9,902 bases of DNA from Porphyromonadaceae bacterium (GTDB lineage Bacteria > Bacteroidota > Bacteroidia > Bacteroidales > Dysgonomonadaceae), in assembly GCA_003517675.1 (NCBI GenBank), contig DPAC01000054.1, positions 1 through 9,902 on the forward strand. The letters run 5' to 3'. Under the pieces are notes generated by a model. That model worked only from the letters and a program-made list of their open reading frames with translations, was not told the origin of the DNA and made no database searches. Both the position numbers and the translations under genes were made by a program. Shown here in pieces: positions 1-7,234 of the stretch (position 1 is the stretch's first letter; each line of letters begins with the position of its first letter).

Positions 1-362
1 CCTACTGATTTCTTGAACGCCTTGGAGTCATATTTGGCACCGGTGTTCATCCTGGAACAGACATCCTTCACCTTGCCCAGAGGCACACCACGACCATGGT
101 CACGCACTGTCACCTGCTTGTCGTTGAGGGTAATCTCAATGGTTTTGCCGAACCCCATCATGTACTCATCGACGGAATTGTCGAGCACCTCCTTGAGCAG
201 CACGTAGATGCCGTCGTCGTAGGAACTGCCGTCACCCAGCTTACCGATGTACATGCCGGGACGGCGGCGGATGTGTTCCTGCCACTCCAGCGTTACAATG
301 TTATCTTCCTGATAGTTATCCTGTAGTATCTGTAGCTCTTTTTCCGTTTCGTTCACGATCAC
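1..362 (-). CDS. parE: DNA topoisomerase IV subunit B, N-terminal part (runs off the left edge)
   Basis: This is the first 120 codons of the ATPase subunit of topoisomerase IV, the type IIA enzyme that decatenates replicated chromosomes together with ParC. The visible part is the start of the GHKL ATPase domain. [12 protein letters not shown] (about residues 33-44) is followed by the ATP/Mg-binding helix [10 protein letters not shown] (57-66, with E58 and N62), and then by the nucleotide-binding loop [12 protein letters not shown] (86-97, with D88 and the G-x-G). [19 protein letters not shown] and the MMGFGK segment match the Bacteroidales ParE form rather than GyrB, whose equivalent reads more like DISEKGLHHLVYEVVDNS. 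There is no ATG before residue 37, so a GTG start is used at 362, placed 6 nt after a GAGGAG Shine-Dalgarno. A second in-frame GTG lies at 356. The gene follows the GNAT gene by 12 nt and is probably co-transcribed with it. The C-terminal three quarters lie outside the window. Confidence 0.93.
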   Translation of the reverse strand, partial: MIVNETEKELQILQDNYQEDNIVTLEWQEHIRRRPGMYIGKLGDGSSYDDGIYVLLKEVLDNSVDEYMMGFGKTIEITLNDKQVTVRDHGRGVPLGKVKDVCSRMNTGAKYDSKAFKKSV

Positions 363-368
363 TCTCTG

Positions 369-374
369 CTCCTC
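369..374 (-). promoter_or_regulatory. Shine-Dalgarno sequence of parE
   Basis: GAGGAG on the minus strand sits directly after the TAA stop of the upstream GNAT gene and 6 nt before GTG 362. It favours that GTG over the one at 356 and is the only strong Shine-Dalgarno I see in the window. That stands out because Bacteroidota genes usually lack one. It fits translational coupling or re-initiation just after the upstream stop. Confidence 0.6.
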
Positions 375-1505
375 TTACAATTTTTTGATGAAAGCTCTCC
401 GCCGTTTGGTCTGCCGAGCTTCCAGGTTATTCCACATCGATTTTATACGGTGGTTCAGGTCCAGCTCCGGATTGCTCTCTGCATAATCAAACCCCAGGCG
501 GTTGGCTGCAGGTATAAATTCATTGAATATAAGCGCGTTCACTCCTTTTCCCTGATACTCCGGGTCAACCGCTACCAACAACAGGTCCAGAACATTGTTA
601 TCTTTACCTTTCAGTGCACGATAGAGATGATACCATCCCAAGGGCATGAAGCGACCTTTTGCTTTCTGCAACGCTTTGGCGATGCTGGGTAACCCGATAC
701 CCACCCCGATCAGTTTGTTGTCCTCCTGACGAACCACCAACGTGAGGAACTCGAGTCGCAACATGGGGATATACATATCCACGTAATAGTCGATCTGTCG
801 CTCCGTCAGCTCCACGAATCCGTACAGATCCTTGTAGGCACGGTTGATCAGCTTGAAGATCTCCCTGGCATAGGGATAGACATCCTTCTTGCTCTCCAGG
901 TGCTTCACTGCCAGACCAGATCGTTTCTTCACGATCTCGGTGGCACGCAGGAACCGTTCGGGTGTCTCCTTGGGAATGGTGATGAGAAATTCCACCCAGT
1001 CCTGATCCTTCACATACCCCAAGCGGTTCATGTGATCCACGTAGTAGGGGTAGTTGTAGATGGTGGAGAAGGTACTCATCTGATCGAACCCTTCTACCAG
1101 CATCCCCTCATGGTCGAGATCAGTAAAGCCCAGTGGTCCGTGCATCTGCTCCATGTCTCTTGAGCGTGCCCAGCTCTCAGCCGCACCGAAAAGTGCGTCC
1201 ACCACCTCGTTGTCATCGATGAAATCAACAAATCCAAAGCGGGCGTTCTTCTCTTTCCATATCTCGTTGGCCTTGTAGTTGATGATCACCCCTATCCTGC
1301 CCACGATCTCACCGTCGCGGTAAGCCATGAAGTAATTGGCATCGCAATGGTCAAACGCCGGGTTCTTGCTCCTGCTGAGGGTAGCCCGTTCGTCATAAAT
1401 CAATGGCGGCACAAAATATTCGTTGCCCTCATAGAGATCGATGCCAAACTGAATGAACTTCCTCACGTCATCTTTCGTATTGACTTTATGGATTGTAACT
1501 GACAT
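375..1505 (-). CDS. Tandem-GNAT N-acetyltransferase-like protein, substrate unknown
   Basis: This 376-residue cytosolic protein resembles the GNAT acyltransferase superfamily and, in size and layout, the YghO-type proteins. The C-terminal half carries the acetyl-CoA-binding signature: a beta strand LDLLLVAVDP (306-315), then YQGKGVNALIF (317-327), where the Q-G-x-G turn would hold the CoA pyrophosphate. The N-terminal half also looks GNAT-like, with YFMAYRDGEIVGRIGV (58-73) as a beta hairpin and MHGPLGFTDLDHEGML (121-136) as a conserved-looking loop, but it lacks the Q/R-x-x-G-x-G/A turn. The substrate cannot be read from the sequence. The frame extends five codons upstream to a TTG at 1520; I chose ATG 1505, giving MSVTIHKV. 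It lies 12 nt upstream of parE with no promoter between, so the two probably share a transcript from the box at 1571-1578. The C-terminus is basic (TKRRRAFIKKL). Confidence 0.8.
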   Translation of the reverse strand: MSVTIHKVNTKDDVRKFIQFGIDLYEGNEYFVPPLIYDERATLSRSKNPAFDHCDANYFMAYRDGEIVGRIGVIINYKANEIWKEKNARFGFVDFIDDNEVVDALFGAAESWARSRDMEQMHGPLGFTDLDHEGMLVEGFDQMSTFSTIYNYPYYVDHMNRLGYVKDQDWVEFLITIPKETPERFLRATEIVKKRSGLAVKHLESKKDVYPYAREIFKLINRAYKDLYGFVELTERQIDYYVDMYIPMLRLEFLTLVVRQEDNKLIGVGIGLPSIAKALQKAKGRFMPLGWYHLYRALKGKDNNVLDLLLVAVDPEYQGKGVNALIFNEFIPAANRLGFDYAESNPELDLNHRIKSMWNNLEARQTKRRRAFIKKL

Positions 1506-1554
1506 ATTGCTCGCTTTCAATAGGTTTTACTGTACTAGCCTGGTTTTGATACTC

Positions 1555-1603
1555 CTGATGGAGACAGATACAAAGATACAATTTTTTTTATTCACCCCAT
1601 CAG
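1555..1603. repeat. Short inverted repeat flanking the GNAT-gene promoter box
   Basis: CTGATGG (1555-1561) and CCATCAG (1597-1603) are perfect 7-bp inverted arms separated by 35 bp. The minus-strand -7 box (1571-1578) lies between them. They could be operator half-sites or the end of mltF transcription, but 7-bp arms this far apart can arise by chance. Confidence 0.25.
1571..1578 (-). promoter_or_regulatory. Candidate -7 box for the GNAT-parE unit
   Basis: TATCTTTG on the minus strand matches the Bacteroidota -7 consensus TAnnTTTG exactly. It lies 65 nt before the GNAT ATG. No clear TTTG -33 element is visible; the best partial match is ACTG at 1604-1601, a 22-bp spacer away. It sits within the 105-bp mltF/GNAT gap, so the GNAT-parE pair can be transcribed independently of mltF. 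Confidence 0.55.
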
Positions 1604-1610
1604 TAAGGCT

Positions 1611-3002
1611 CTATTCTTTCACAGCCTGCCGGTACTGCTCCCATCGGGCCATCACCTCCCGTACGTAGTTGATGGTCTCATCGCCGCGGAAGTAACCGTT
1701 GCGGCAGACTGGGTCAGTGTAGTACTGCTCCAGGCGCTTGAGCTGTACAAAGCGTTCCACGTTGCCCTCCCAGACATCCTTGTCGGCTTTATACTTTTCT
1801 GCCAGTGCACGGGCATCGGAGATATGGCCGATGCCACCGTTATAGGCCGCCAGGGCGAACTTGATCTGCTCCGTGCTCTCCTTCACAGAGGAAAAGAAGG
1901 AGATCAGCTGCTTCAGGTATTGTGCACCCGCCCGGATATTGTGCTCCGGGTCATATAGCTGGTCACTGGTGACTCCCAGCGAGGCTGCGGTGGCCGGCAT
2001 CAACCCCATCAACCCCACCGCACCGGACCATGAGCTCTCTTCGGTGCGAAACGTGGACTCCTGGTAGGCCACAGCGGCCAGCAAACGCCAGTCGAGCCCG
2101 AGTCGTTTCCCCTCCTGCTGAAAATAGGAGTCGAAAGGGGAGATCACCCCCGGACCCAATATCTCGCTGTAAGAGAAACGATCCACCTCGTAAAACCCCT
2201 TTGTCTCTTCAAAATAACGCTTCATGATCCGCAGAAATAACGGCTCTTCGCTCTTACGCGCAAACCAGCTGTCAAGCGAATCGGCCAGCACGGGCGTGTT
2301 GCGGCGCACCACCCAGGAAGAGCGCTGGTCGAAACTGATCTCCAGGTCGGTGTTCAGATTGCGGAAGTAGGTCTGGTTGAGTCGTGCCAAATCATCATCA
2401 GCCACCGTATAAGCGATCTCGCCTCGCGACACCATCCGAATCAGGTCCTCCGGCAGGATGGAGTCACTCTCGGTAACTTCTATCCGGATCCCTCCCCCCA
2501 GCTCCTCGTTGAGGTGTATCAACCGCTGGTGGTAACGCGAACCACTGGTGACCGTCACTGTTTTGCCGATCAGCCCGGTAACATCATCTACCAGCGTATC
2601 ACCCTGCATGGCCCGCTGTACCAGCACCTGGTGGTTGATCTGTTGCAGTCCGCAGTAGATGACCGAGTCACGTCTCTCCCGCGTCACCGGGATATGATAA
2701 GCAATCACGTCGCCAACCTCATCCTGCAGCATATTCATCAGGGAGGCAGTGCCGGGAGCCACGATGACCTCAGGAATCAATCCATGATGGCGACAGAATT
2801 CTTGAATCATGTCATAATGGTACCCCATCGGCTGGTCCCGATAGATGAAATAGGAGGTGGAGGTGTTGAGCGTCAGTATCCGCAGGGTATCGCTCTCCAG
2901 GATGCAGGGCAGATCGCAGATCTGATCATCCTTTTTTAAGAAAAGGGTGCATGCAGGGAGCAGGATAAACAGAAGAGGTAAATAACGGGCACTTTTCTTC
3001 AT
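1611..3002 (-). CDS. mltF: Membrane-bound lytic murein transglycosylase F (lipoprotein)
   Basis: This 463-residue enzyme cleaves the MurNAc-GlcNAc bond of peptidoglycan to leave 1,6-anhydro-MurNAc ends. It begins with a lipoprotein signal: MKK, a hydrophobic run (8-15) and lipobox LPAC, with the lipidated Cys at 18 followed by Thr, which fits outer-membrane retention facing the periplasm. Residues about 38-270 form a periplasmic solute-binding-like domain (LRILTLNTSTSYF, then GYHYDMIQEF), the regulatory part of MltF. Residues about 290-435 form the SLT lysozyme-like domain: catalytic Glu315 in AAVAYQESTF, GAVGLMGLMPATA (327-339), DPEHNIRAGAQYL (351-363) and AAYNGG (385-390). The usual SLT GLMQ motif reads GLMG here. 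The frame extends 11 codons upstream to a TTG at 3035, but that TTG lies in the -7 box, so ATG 3002 is chosen. It diverges from the HhH/barrel gene. Confidence 0.9.
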   Translation of the reverse strand: MKKSARYLPLLFILLPACTLFLKKDDQICDLPCILESDTLRILTLNTSTSYFIYRDQPMGYHYDMIQEFCRHHGLIPEVIVAPGTASLMNMLQDEVGDVIAYHIPVTRERRDSVIYCGLQQINHQVLVQRAMQGDTLVDDVTGLIGKTVTVTSGSRYHQRLIHLNEELGGGIRIEVTESDSILPEDLIRMVSRGEIAYTVADDDLARLNQTYFRNLNTDLEISFDQRSSWVVRRNTPVLADSLDSWFARKSEEPLFLRIMKRYFEETKGFYEVDRFSYSEILGPGVISPFDSYFQQEGKRLGLDWRLLAAVAYQESTFRTEESSWSGAVGLMGLMPATAASLGVTSDQLYDPEHNIRAGAQYLKQLISFFSSVKESTEQIKFALAAYNGGIGHISDARALAEKYKADKDVWEGNVERFVQLKRLEQYYTDPVCRNGYFRGDETINYVREVMARWEQYRQAVKE

Positions 3003-3032
3003 ACGGTCTGTTCCGATAATGAGTGATGGCTG

Positions 3033-3040
3033 CAAAGTTA
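3033..3040 (-). promoter_or_regulatory. Candidate -7 box for mltF
   Basis: TAACTTTG on the minus strand fits TAnnTTTG and lies 30 nt before the mltF ATG. No convincing -33 TTTG is seen about 20 bp upstream. It is divergent from, and about 70 bp away from, the plus-strand box at 3110-3117. Confidence 0.55.
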
Positions 3041-3085
3041 ATAAAAATAACCGTCACATCGTTCTATCTATTTTATACTCATTTA

Positions 3086-3117
3086 TTTGAAAGATTCCGG
3101 GAAAATATTTAATTTTG
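3086..3117 (+). promoter_or_regulatory. Promoter of the HhH/beta-barrel gene, both boxes present
   Basis: A -33 element TTTG (3086-3089) and a -7 element TAATTTTG (3110-3117) are separated by 20 bp, the spacing expected for the Bacteroidota primary sigma factor. This is the best complete promoter in the window. It leaves a leader of roughly 30 nt before ATG 3156 and rules out the upstream in-frame TTG at 3087, which lies inside the -33 box. Confidence 0.75.
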
Positions 3118-3155
3118 CCACAGAGATCAATGCCAACCGAATCAGTGTAACCATC

Positions 3156-5207
3156 ATGAAAAAGCAGTTAACTGCCTTTCTCCCGATCCTCCTGTTCGGT
3201 TTGTTCAATGGATTGTCCGCACAGGAAGCTGCCTGGCACACCTATGTAGAGCAACTGGCCGAAGAAGAGGGGATCGATGAGGCTACCGTAGAGAATATCT
3301 ACACGGAGCTGCTCTATCTTGAGAGCAACCCCATGGATTTGAACGGTGTGACAAGAGAACAGTTGGAACAATTCCCGCTACTCTCACCCACACAGATTAC
3401 TTCTCTTGTGACTTTCCTTGAAAAAAACCGCCCTCTCTACACGGTATTCGAACTGCGCAATGTGCCCTACTTCGATTTTCAAACGGTGGAGCGAGTCCTC
3501 CCTTTCTTCACGGTGGGTGAGCCGAAAAAGGAACGTGCTGTCTCAGCGCGTGAGCTCGCGAAGAATGGCTTGCATGAGCTACAGCTGCGGCTCGACAAGA
3601 CCCTCACGCCGCGTGCCGGATACACCGCCTATCCCGACTCGGTGCTGGAACGATACCCGAACCGCAAGTACGTTGGTGAGGATTTCTACACCTCGCTGCG
3701 CTACTCTTACCGTTACCGTGATAAGCTGCAGGCTGGATTCACCGCTGAGAAGGATGCCGGTGAACCCTTTCTCCGGGATGGCTATTCCAAAGGATATGAC
3801 CATTACGGTGTACACTTGTTGCTGCACGATATTGGCCCCCTGAAGACCTTGGCATTGGGCGACTACCGTCTCTCTTTCGGTCAGGGGCTGATCCTGAACA
3901 ACGATTACGGGGTAAGCAAGAGTTGGGGCACTGATCAGATCGCGCGTCGAACGCAACAGCCCAAGCGTCACTTCTCTACCGCCGAGAGTGGTTACTTCCG
4001 TGGTGTGGCTGCCCTGCTGACAGTTGGTCATCTCTCACTCACTCCTTTCTACTCCAACAGGAAGATCGATGCCAACCTGTCGGAAGAGGGAGAGATCACC
4101 TCTTTTAAGACAGACGGTCTCCACCGTACCCCACTTGAGATTGAGAAGAAAGGAAACAGCCGGGAGCAGGTGACAGGCGTCAACCTCAACTACCGCAGAG
4201 GGGGTCTGCAAGTAGGGATCAGCGGCCTCTACCATTCATACAACAGAATGTATCATCCTGTACTGCGGGAGTACAATCGCTACTACCTGCGCGACTCCAC
4301 CCATCTGAACGGATCAGTGGATTACTCTTACCAGCTGCCAGGGTTCCTCTTTGCAGGTGAGACCGCCATCGCCCGCAACGGTGCAGTGGCAACCCTCAAC
4401 ATGGTGCAGTACCGCTCGGCCGGTAGCAACACCCTCACACTGCTGCACCGATACTATCCCATTTCCTACAATGCCCTCCATGGTCAGGCGTTCTCGGAGG
4501 GAAGCGATCTGCGCAACGAGAGGGGTCTCTACCTGGGGGGCAGCATCTCACCTTTGCGGGGAGTGACACTCAATAGCTATATCGACCTGGTACGGCACCC
4601 CTGGTTGAGATATGGTGCAAACGCTCCTTCCTCAACGATCGATTGTTATCTCCTCACCAGTTGGCGCATCAGTCGCCACACCACACTCGACCTGCGCTAC
4701 AAGTACAAGCGAAAGGAGAAGAACATCACCCTGCCGGGGGAAGAAGAAAAACCACTCTTACCCTATGCGACCCATAAGGTGCGCCTTCGCTGGATGCAGT
4801 CGCTGCAGGACGACTGGGATCTACGCACCACGGCAGATATGGCGATCTACAAAGAGCAGCCTTTCCCCGCGGAAAAAGGGTTCATGCTCTCCCAGAACAT
4901 CAGCTATCGCGGAAAGGGACCACTCACAGGCGATGCATTCATTGCTTTCTTCAATGCCGAGAGTTATGATGTCCGCCTCTACTCCTATGAGCGCAATCTG
5001 CTCAGCTCTTTCTATATGCCCTCATTCTACGGAAAAGGATTACGGATAGCTCTTTCCGGGAAATATGCCCTATCTCCTGCCGTTACACTCTCGCTCAAGG
5101 CAGCCCACACCTGCTACTGGGATCGCGACACCATCGGCAGCGGCACAGAGCAGATCAACGGCAACAGTCGCACCGATCTCTGGTGCTATCTGCGGTGGAA
5201 GTTCTGA
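3156..5207 (+). CDS. Secreted helix-hairpin-helix protein with predicted outer-membrane beta-barrel, function unknown
   Basis: This 683-residue protein has a Sec signal peptide (MKKQ, hydrophobic core 7-20, likely cleavage after LSA at 22). Residues about 55-120 hold two helix-hairpin-helix units like those of ComEA: NPMDLNGVTREQLEQFPLLS (58-77) opens the first, and LYTVFELRNVPYFDFQTVERVL (94-115) forms the second. HhH units usually bind DNA backbone without sequence preference. From about 135 to the end the chain is rich in alternating polar and aromatic segments (YTSLRYSYRYRDKLQAGF, LDLRYKYKRKEK) and ends in WCYLRWKF. A C-terminal Phe closing an amphipathic strand is typical of outer-membrane barrels. 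Proteins of this layout are common in Bacteroidales and annotated only as HhH-domain proteins. The start was chosen from the signal peptide and the promoter. A DNA-uptake or anchoring role is inference; no competence gene is nearby. Confidence 0.85.
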   Translation: MKKQLTAFLPILLFGLFNGLSAQEAAWHTYVEQLAEEEGIDEATVENIYTELLYLESNPMDLNGVTREQLEQFPLLSPTQITSLVTFLEKNRPLYTVFELRNVPYFDFQTVERVLPFFTVGEPKKERAVSARELAKNGLHELQLRLDKTLTPRAGYTAYPDSVLERYPNRKYVGEDFYTSLRYSYRYRDKLQAGFTAEKDAGEPFLRDGYSKGYDHYGVHLLLHDIGPLKTLALGDYRLSFGQGLILNNDYGVSKSWGTDQIARRTQQPKRHFSTAESGYFRGVAALLTVGHLSLTPFYSNRKIDANLSEEGEITSFKTDGLHRTPLEIEKKGNSREQVTGVNLNYRRGGLQVGISGLYHSYNRMYHPVLREYNRYYLRDSTHLNGSVDYSYQLPGFLFAGETAIARNGAVATLNMVQYRSAGSNTLTLLHRYYPISYNALHGQAFSEGSDLRNERGLYLGGSISPLRGVTLNSYIDLVRHPWLRYGANAPSSTIDCYLLTSWRISRHTTLDLRYKYKRKEKNITLPGEEEKPLLPYATHKVRLRWMQSLQDDWDLRTTADMAIYKEQPFPAEKGFMLSQNISYRGKGPLTGDAFIAFFNAESYDVRLYSYERNLLSSFYMPSFYGKGLRIALSGKYALSPAVTLSLKAAHTCYWDRDTIGSGTEQINGNSRTDLWCYLRWKF

Positions 5208-5235
5208 TCTATCTCGATAGTTTTTTGTAATTTTG
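5203..5235 (+). promoter_or_regulatory. Candidate promoter of the ABC-F gene
   Basis: The -7 box TAATTTTG (5228-5235) is a full match to TAnnTTTG. A weak -33 candidate, TCTG (5203-5206), lies 21 bp upstream and overlaps the stop codon of the preceding gene. Only 18 nt separate the box from ATG 5254, so the leader would be around a dozen nucleotides. The in-frame TTG at 5233 overlaps the box and cannot be the start if this promoter is used. Confidence 0.6.
5209..5226 (+). other. Small hairpin plus T-run between the HhH and ABC-F genes
   Basis: CTATC (5209-5213), TC, GATAG (5216-5220) are perfect inverted arms followed at once by six T residues (5221-5226). This could be a weak terminator for the upstream gene, though the stem is short and A/T-rich with a tight loop. 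Equally it could be an operator, since it lies inside the -33/-7 spacer of the next promoter. Confidence 0.35.
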
Positions 5236-5253
5236 GGCCAAAATCAACTCACA

Positions 5254-7128
5254 ATGGCTCATCCTCTCCTGCAGGTCGACATGCTGACAAAAAGCTTCGG
5301 TGACCTGCTGCTCTTCCGCGACATCTCATTCGGCATCGCCGAGGGAGACAAGATTGGTCTGCTGGCTCCCAACGGCTCGGGCAAGACCACCCTGCTCAAC
5401 ATCATCGCCGGCAAGGAAGGCTTTGACTCCGGACGGGTGGTGTTCCGCAACGGCCTGCGCTACGCCTGCCTGGAACAGTCACCCGCCTACGACCCTGAAC
5501 TGACCGTGCTGGAGGCCTGCTTCACTGCCGACAATGAAACGGTAAGGCTAATCGCCCGCTATGAGGAGATGCTCACCTCCGGCAGCCAGGAGGGTCTCGA
5601 TGAGTTGCTGTTGCAGATGGAGCTGCTCAAGGCATGGGACTATGAACAGCGGATCAAGCAGATCCTCTCACAGCTGCGCATCACCAACTTTCACCAGAAG
5701 ATGGGAGAGCTCTCGGGAGGACAGGTGAAACGGGTGGCACTGGCCAATGTACTCATCAGCGAGCCGGAACTGCTGATACTGGATGAGCCTACCAATCACC
5801 TCGATCTGGAGATGACCGAGTGGCTCGAGGAGCACCTGAACCGCAGCCGGATGAGCCTGTTGATGGTGACGCACGATCGCTACTTCCTGGATCGCATCTG
5901 CACACAGATCCTGGAGATTGACCAACAAGAGCTCTACAGCTACAGGGGAAATTTCTCTTACTACCTTGAAAAGCGCGATGAGCGTCTTGCAGCAGAGCAG
6001 AGCGAGGGGGAGCGTGCCCGCAACCTGTTGCGCAAGGAGCTGGCGTGGATGCGTCGCCAGCCGCAGGCAAGGGCCACCAAGGCCAAGTCGCGCATCGATG
6101 CTTTCTATTCGCTCGAAGCGAAAGCGCAGCAGCGGCGCAATGAGGAGGGGATCCGCCTGGCAACGAAAGGTAGCTACATCGGTAAGAAGATCTTCGAGGC
6201 GAAGCATGTAAGCAAACGGTTTGGGGATGTGCGGATCACGGATGATTTCAATTACGTCTTTTCCCGTTATGAAAAGATGGGTATCGTGGGTAACAACGGC
6301 ACCGGCAAGTCCACCTTCGTGAAGATGCTGCTCAATGAGGTGCAGCCCGACAGCGGTTGCTTCGAGATTGGCGAGACGGTGCACTTCGGCTACTACAGCC
6401 AGGAGGGCCTGCAGTTCGATGAGCAGATGAAGGTACTGGACGTGGTGCAGGCCATTGCGGAGGTGATCGACCTGGGCAACGGTCAGCGGCTTACTGCCTC
6501 CCAGTTTTTGCAGCACTTCCTCTTTACGCCCGAGAAACAACACAACTACGTCTACAAGCTGAGCGGAGGCGAACGACGACGCCTCTACCTCTGCACGGTG
6601 CTGATCACCAACCCCAACTTCCTGGTGCTGGACGAACCCACCAACGACCTGGATATCCTCACCCTCAACATCCTGGAGGAGTACCTTCAGGCCTTCAGCG
6701 GTTGCCTGATCGTGGTGTCGCACGACCGCTTCTTCATGGACAAGGTGACGGACCACCTGCTTGTGTTCCACGGCAATGCCCGCATTCAGGACTTCCCCGG
6801 CAACTATACGCAATACCGCGAGTGGAAACAGCAGGAGGAGAAGAAAGAGGCGGCGGAGGTAAAGAGCATTCGAACGGAGGTGGAACCGCGCCGCATCCGG
6901 ACGGAAGAAAAGGCAAAGCTCACCTTCAAGGAGAAGAGGGAGTTCGAGGGACTGGAACAGGAGATCGAACAGCTGGAAGCGGAGAAGGAGCAGATCTCCG
7001 GGTTGCTCTCCTCCGGCACCCTCACAAGTGAGGAGCTTACGGAGCGTTCTACCCGTTTGTCGCAGGTCATGGAGCTGATCGACGCGAAAACCATGCGCTG
7101 GCTGGAACTGAGTGAGAAAACAATTTAG
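5254..7128 (+). CDS. uup: ABC-F family ATPase, Uup type
   Basis: This is a soluble 624-residue protein with two ABC ATPase domains and no membrane segment. Domain 1 has Walker A PNGSGKTT (39-46), signature LSGGQ (153-157), Walker B with catalytic Glu LLILDEPTNHLD (173-184, E178) and switch H207. Domain 2 has GNNGTGKS (346-353), LSGGE (436-440), FLVLDEPTNDLD (456-467, E461) and H490. Between them (about 240-310) is the basic, charged helical linker that in ABC-F proteins reaches the ribosomal P-site tRNA and peptidyl-transferase centre. Residues about 550-615 form a Lys/Glu-rich coiled coil like the C-terminal domain of Uup, which binds DNA in E. coli; length is close to E. coli Uup. The first Walker A glycine is Ala38 (LLAPNGSGKT). 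Uup proteins are linked to ribosome assembly or translation and to limiting precise excision of transposons. An antibiotic-resistance ABC-F is less likely given the C-terminal domain. Confidence 0.88.
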   Translation: MAHPLLQVDMLTKSFGDLLLFRDISFGIAEGDKIGLLAPNGSGKTTLLNIIAGKEGFDSGRVVFRNGLRYACLEQSPAYDPELTVLEACFTADNETVRLIARYEEMLTSGSQEGLDELLLQMELLKAWDYEQRIKQILSQLRITNFHQKMGELSGGQVKRVALANVLISEPELLILDEPTNHLDLEMTEWLEEHLNRSRMSLLMVTHDRYFLDRICTQILEIDQQELYSYRGNFSYYLEKRDERLAAEQSEGERARNLLRKELAWMRRQPQARATKAKSRIDAFYSLEAKAQQRRNEEGIRLATKGSYIGKKIFEAKHVSKRFGDVRITDDFNYVFSRYEKMGIVGNNGTGKSTFVKMLLNEVQPDSGCFEIGETVHFGYYSQEGLQFDEQMKVLDVVQAIAEVIDLGNGQRLTASQFLQHFLFTPEKQHNYVYKLSGGERRRLYLCTVLITNPNFLVLDEPTNDLDILTLNILEEYLQAFSGCLIVVSHDRFFMDKVTDHLLVFHGNARIQDFPGNYTQYREWKQQEEKKEAAEVKSIRTEVEPRRIRTEEKAKLTFKEKREFEGLEQEIEQLEAEKEQISGLLSSGTLTSEELTERSTRLSQVMELIDAKTMRWLELSEKTI

Positions 7129-7187
7129 AAAGATTTTAAATATCTATCACTGAAACCCTTGTTCTTCACTTCGAGTGGGGAAATGAT

Positions 7188-7195
7188 TATTTTTG
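7188..7195 (+). promoter_or_regulatory. Candidate -7 box of the rubrerythrin gene
   Basis: TATTTTTG matches TAnnTTTG and lies 39 nt before ATG 7235. No clear -33 TTTG appears 19-21 bp upstream, which may mean that an activator is needed. A short hairpin-like element, CACT-TCG-AGTG (7167-7177), occupies the region between where the boxes should be. Confidence 0.55.
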
Positions 7196-7234
7196 CATAT
7201 CCCAATCGAAACCAAAATCATAAAACTATCCATT

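Noticed and set aside
3087..3155. Upstream in-frame TTG start for the HhH/barrel protein
   Set aside because: The TTG lies inside the -33 element, and starting there would bury the signal peptide 23 residues into the protein.
5668..6813. Long open frame on the minus strand (381 codons) opposite the ABC-F gene
   Set aside because: It is fully antisense to a well-supported ABC-F coding sequence, has no recognisable domain, and is explained by codon bias of the true gene leaving few stops on the other strand.
7131..7145. A/T-rich near-palindrome after the ABC-F stop as a terminator
   Set aside because: It has a central mismatch, no G/C in most of the stem and no T-run after it.
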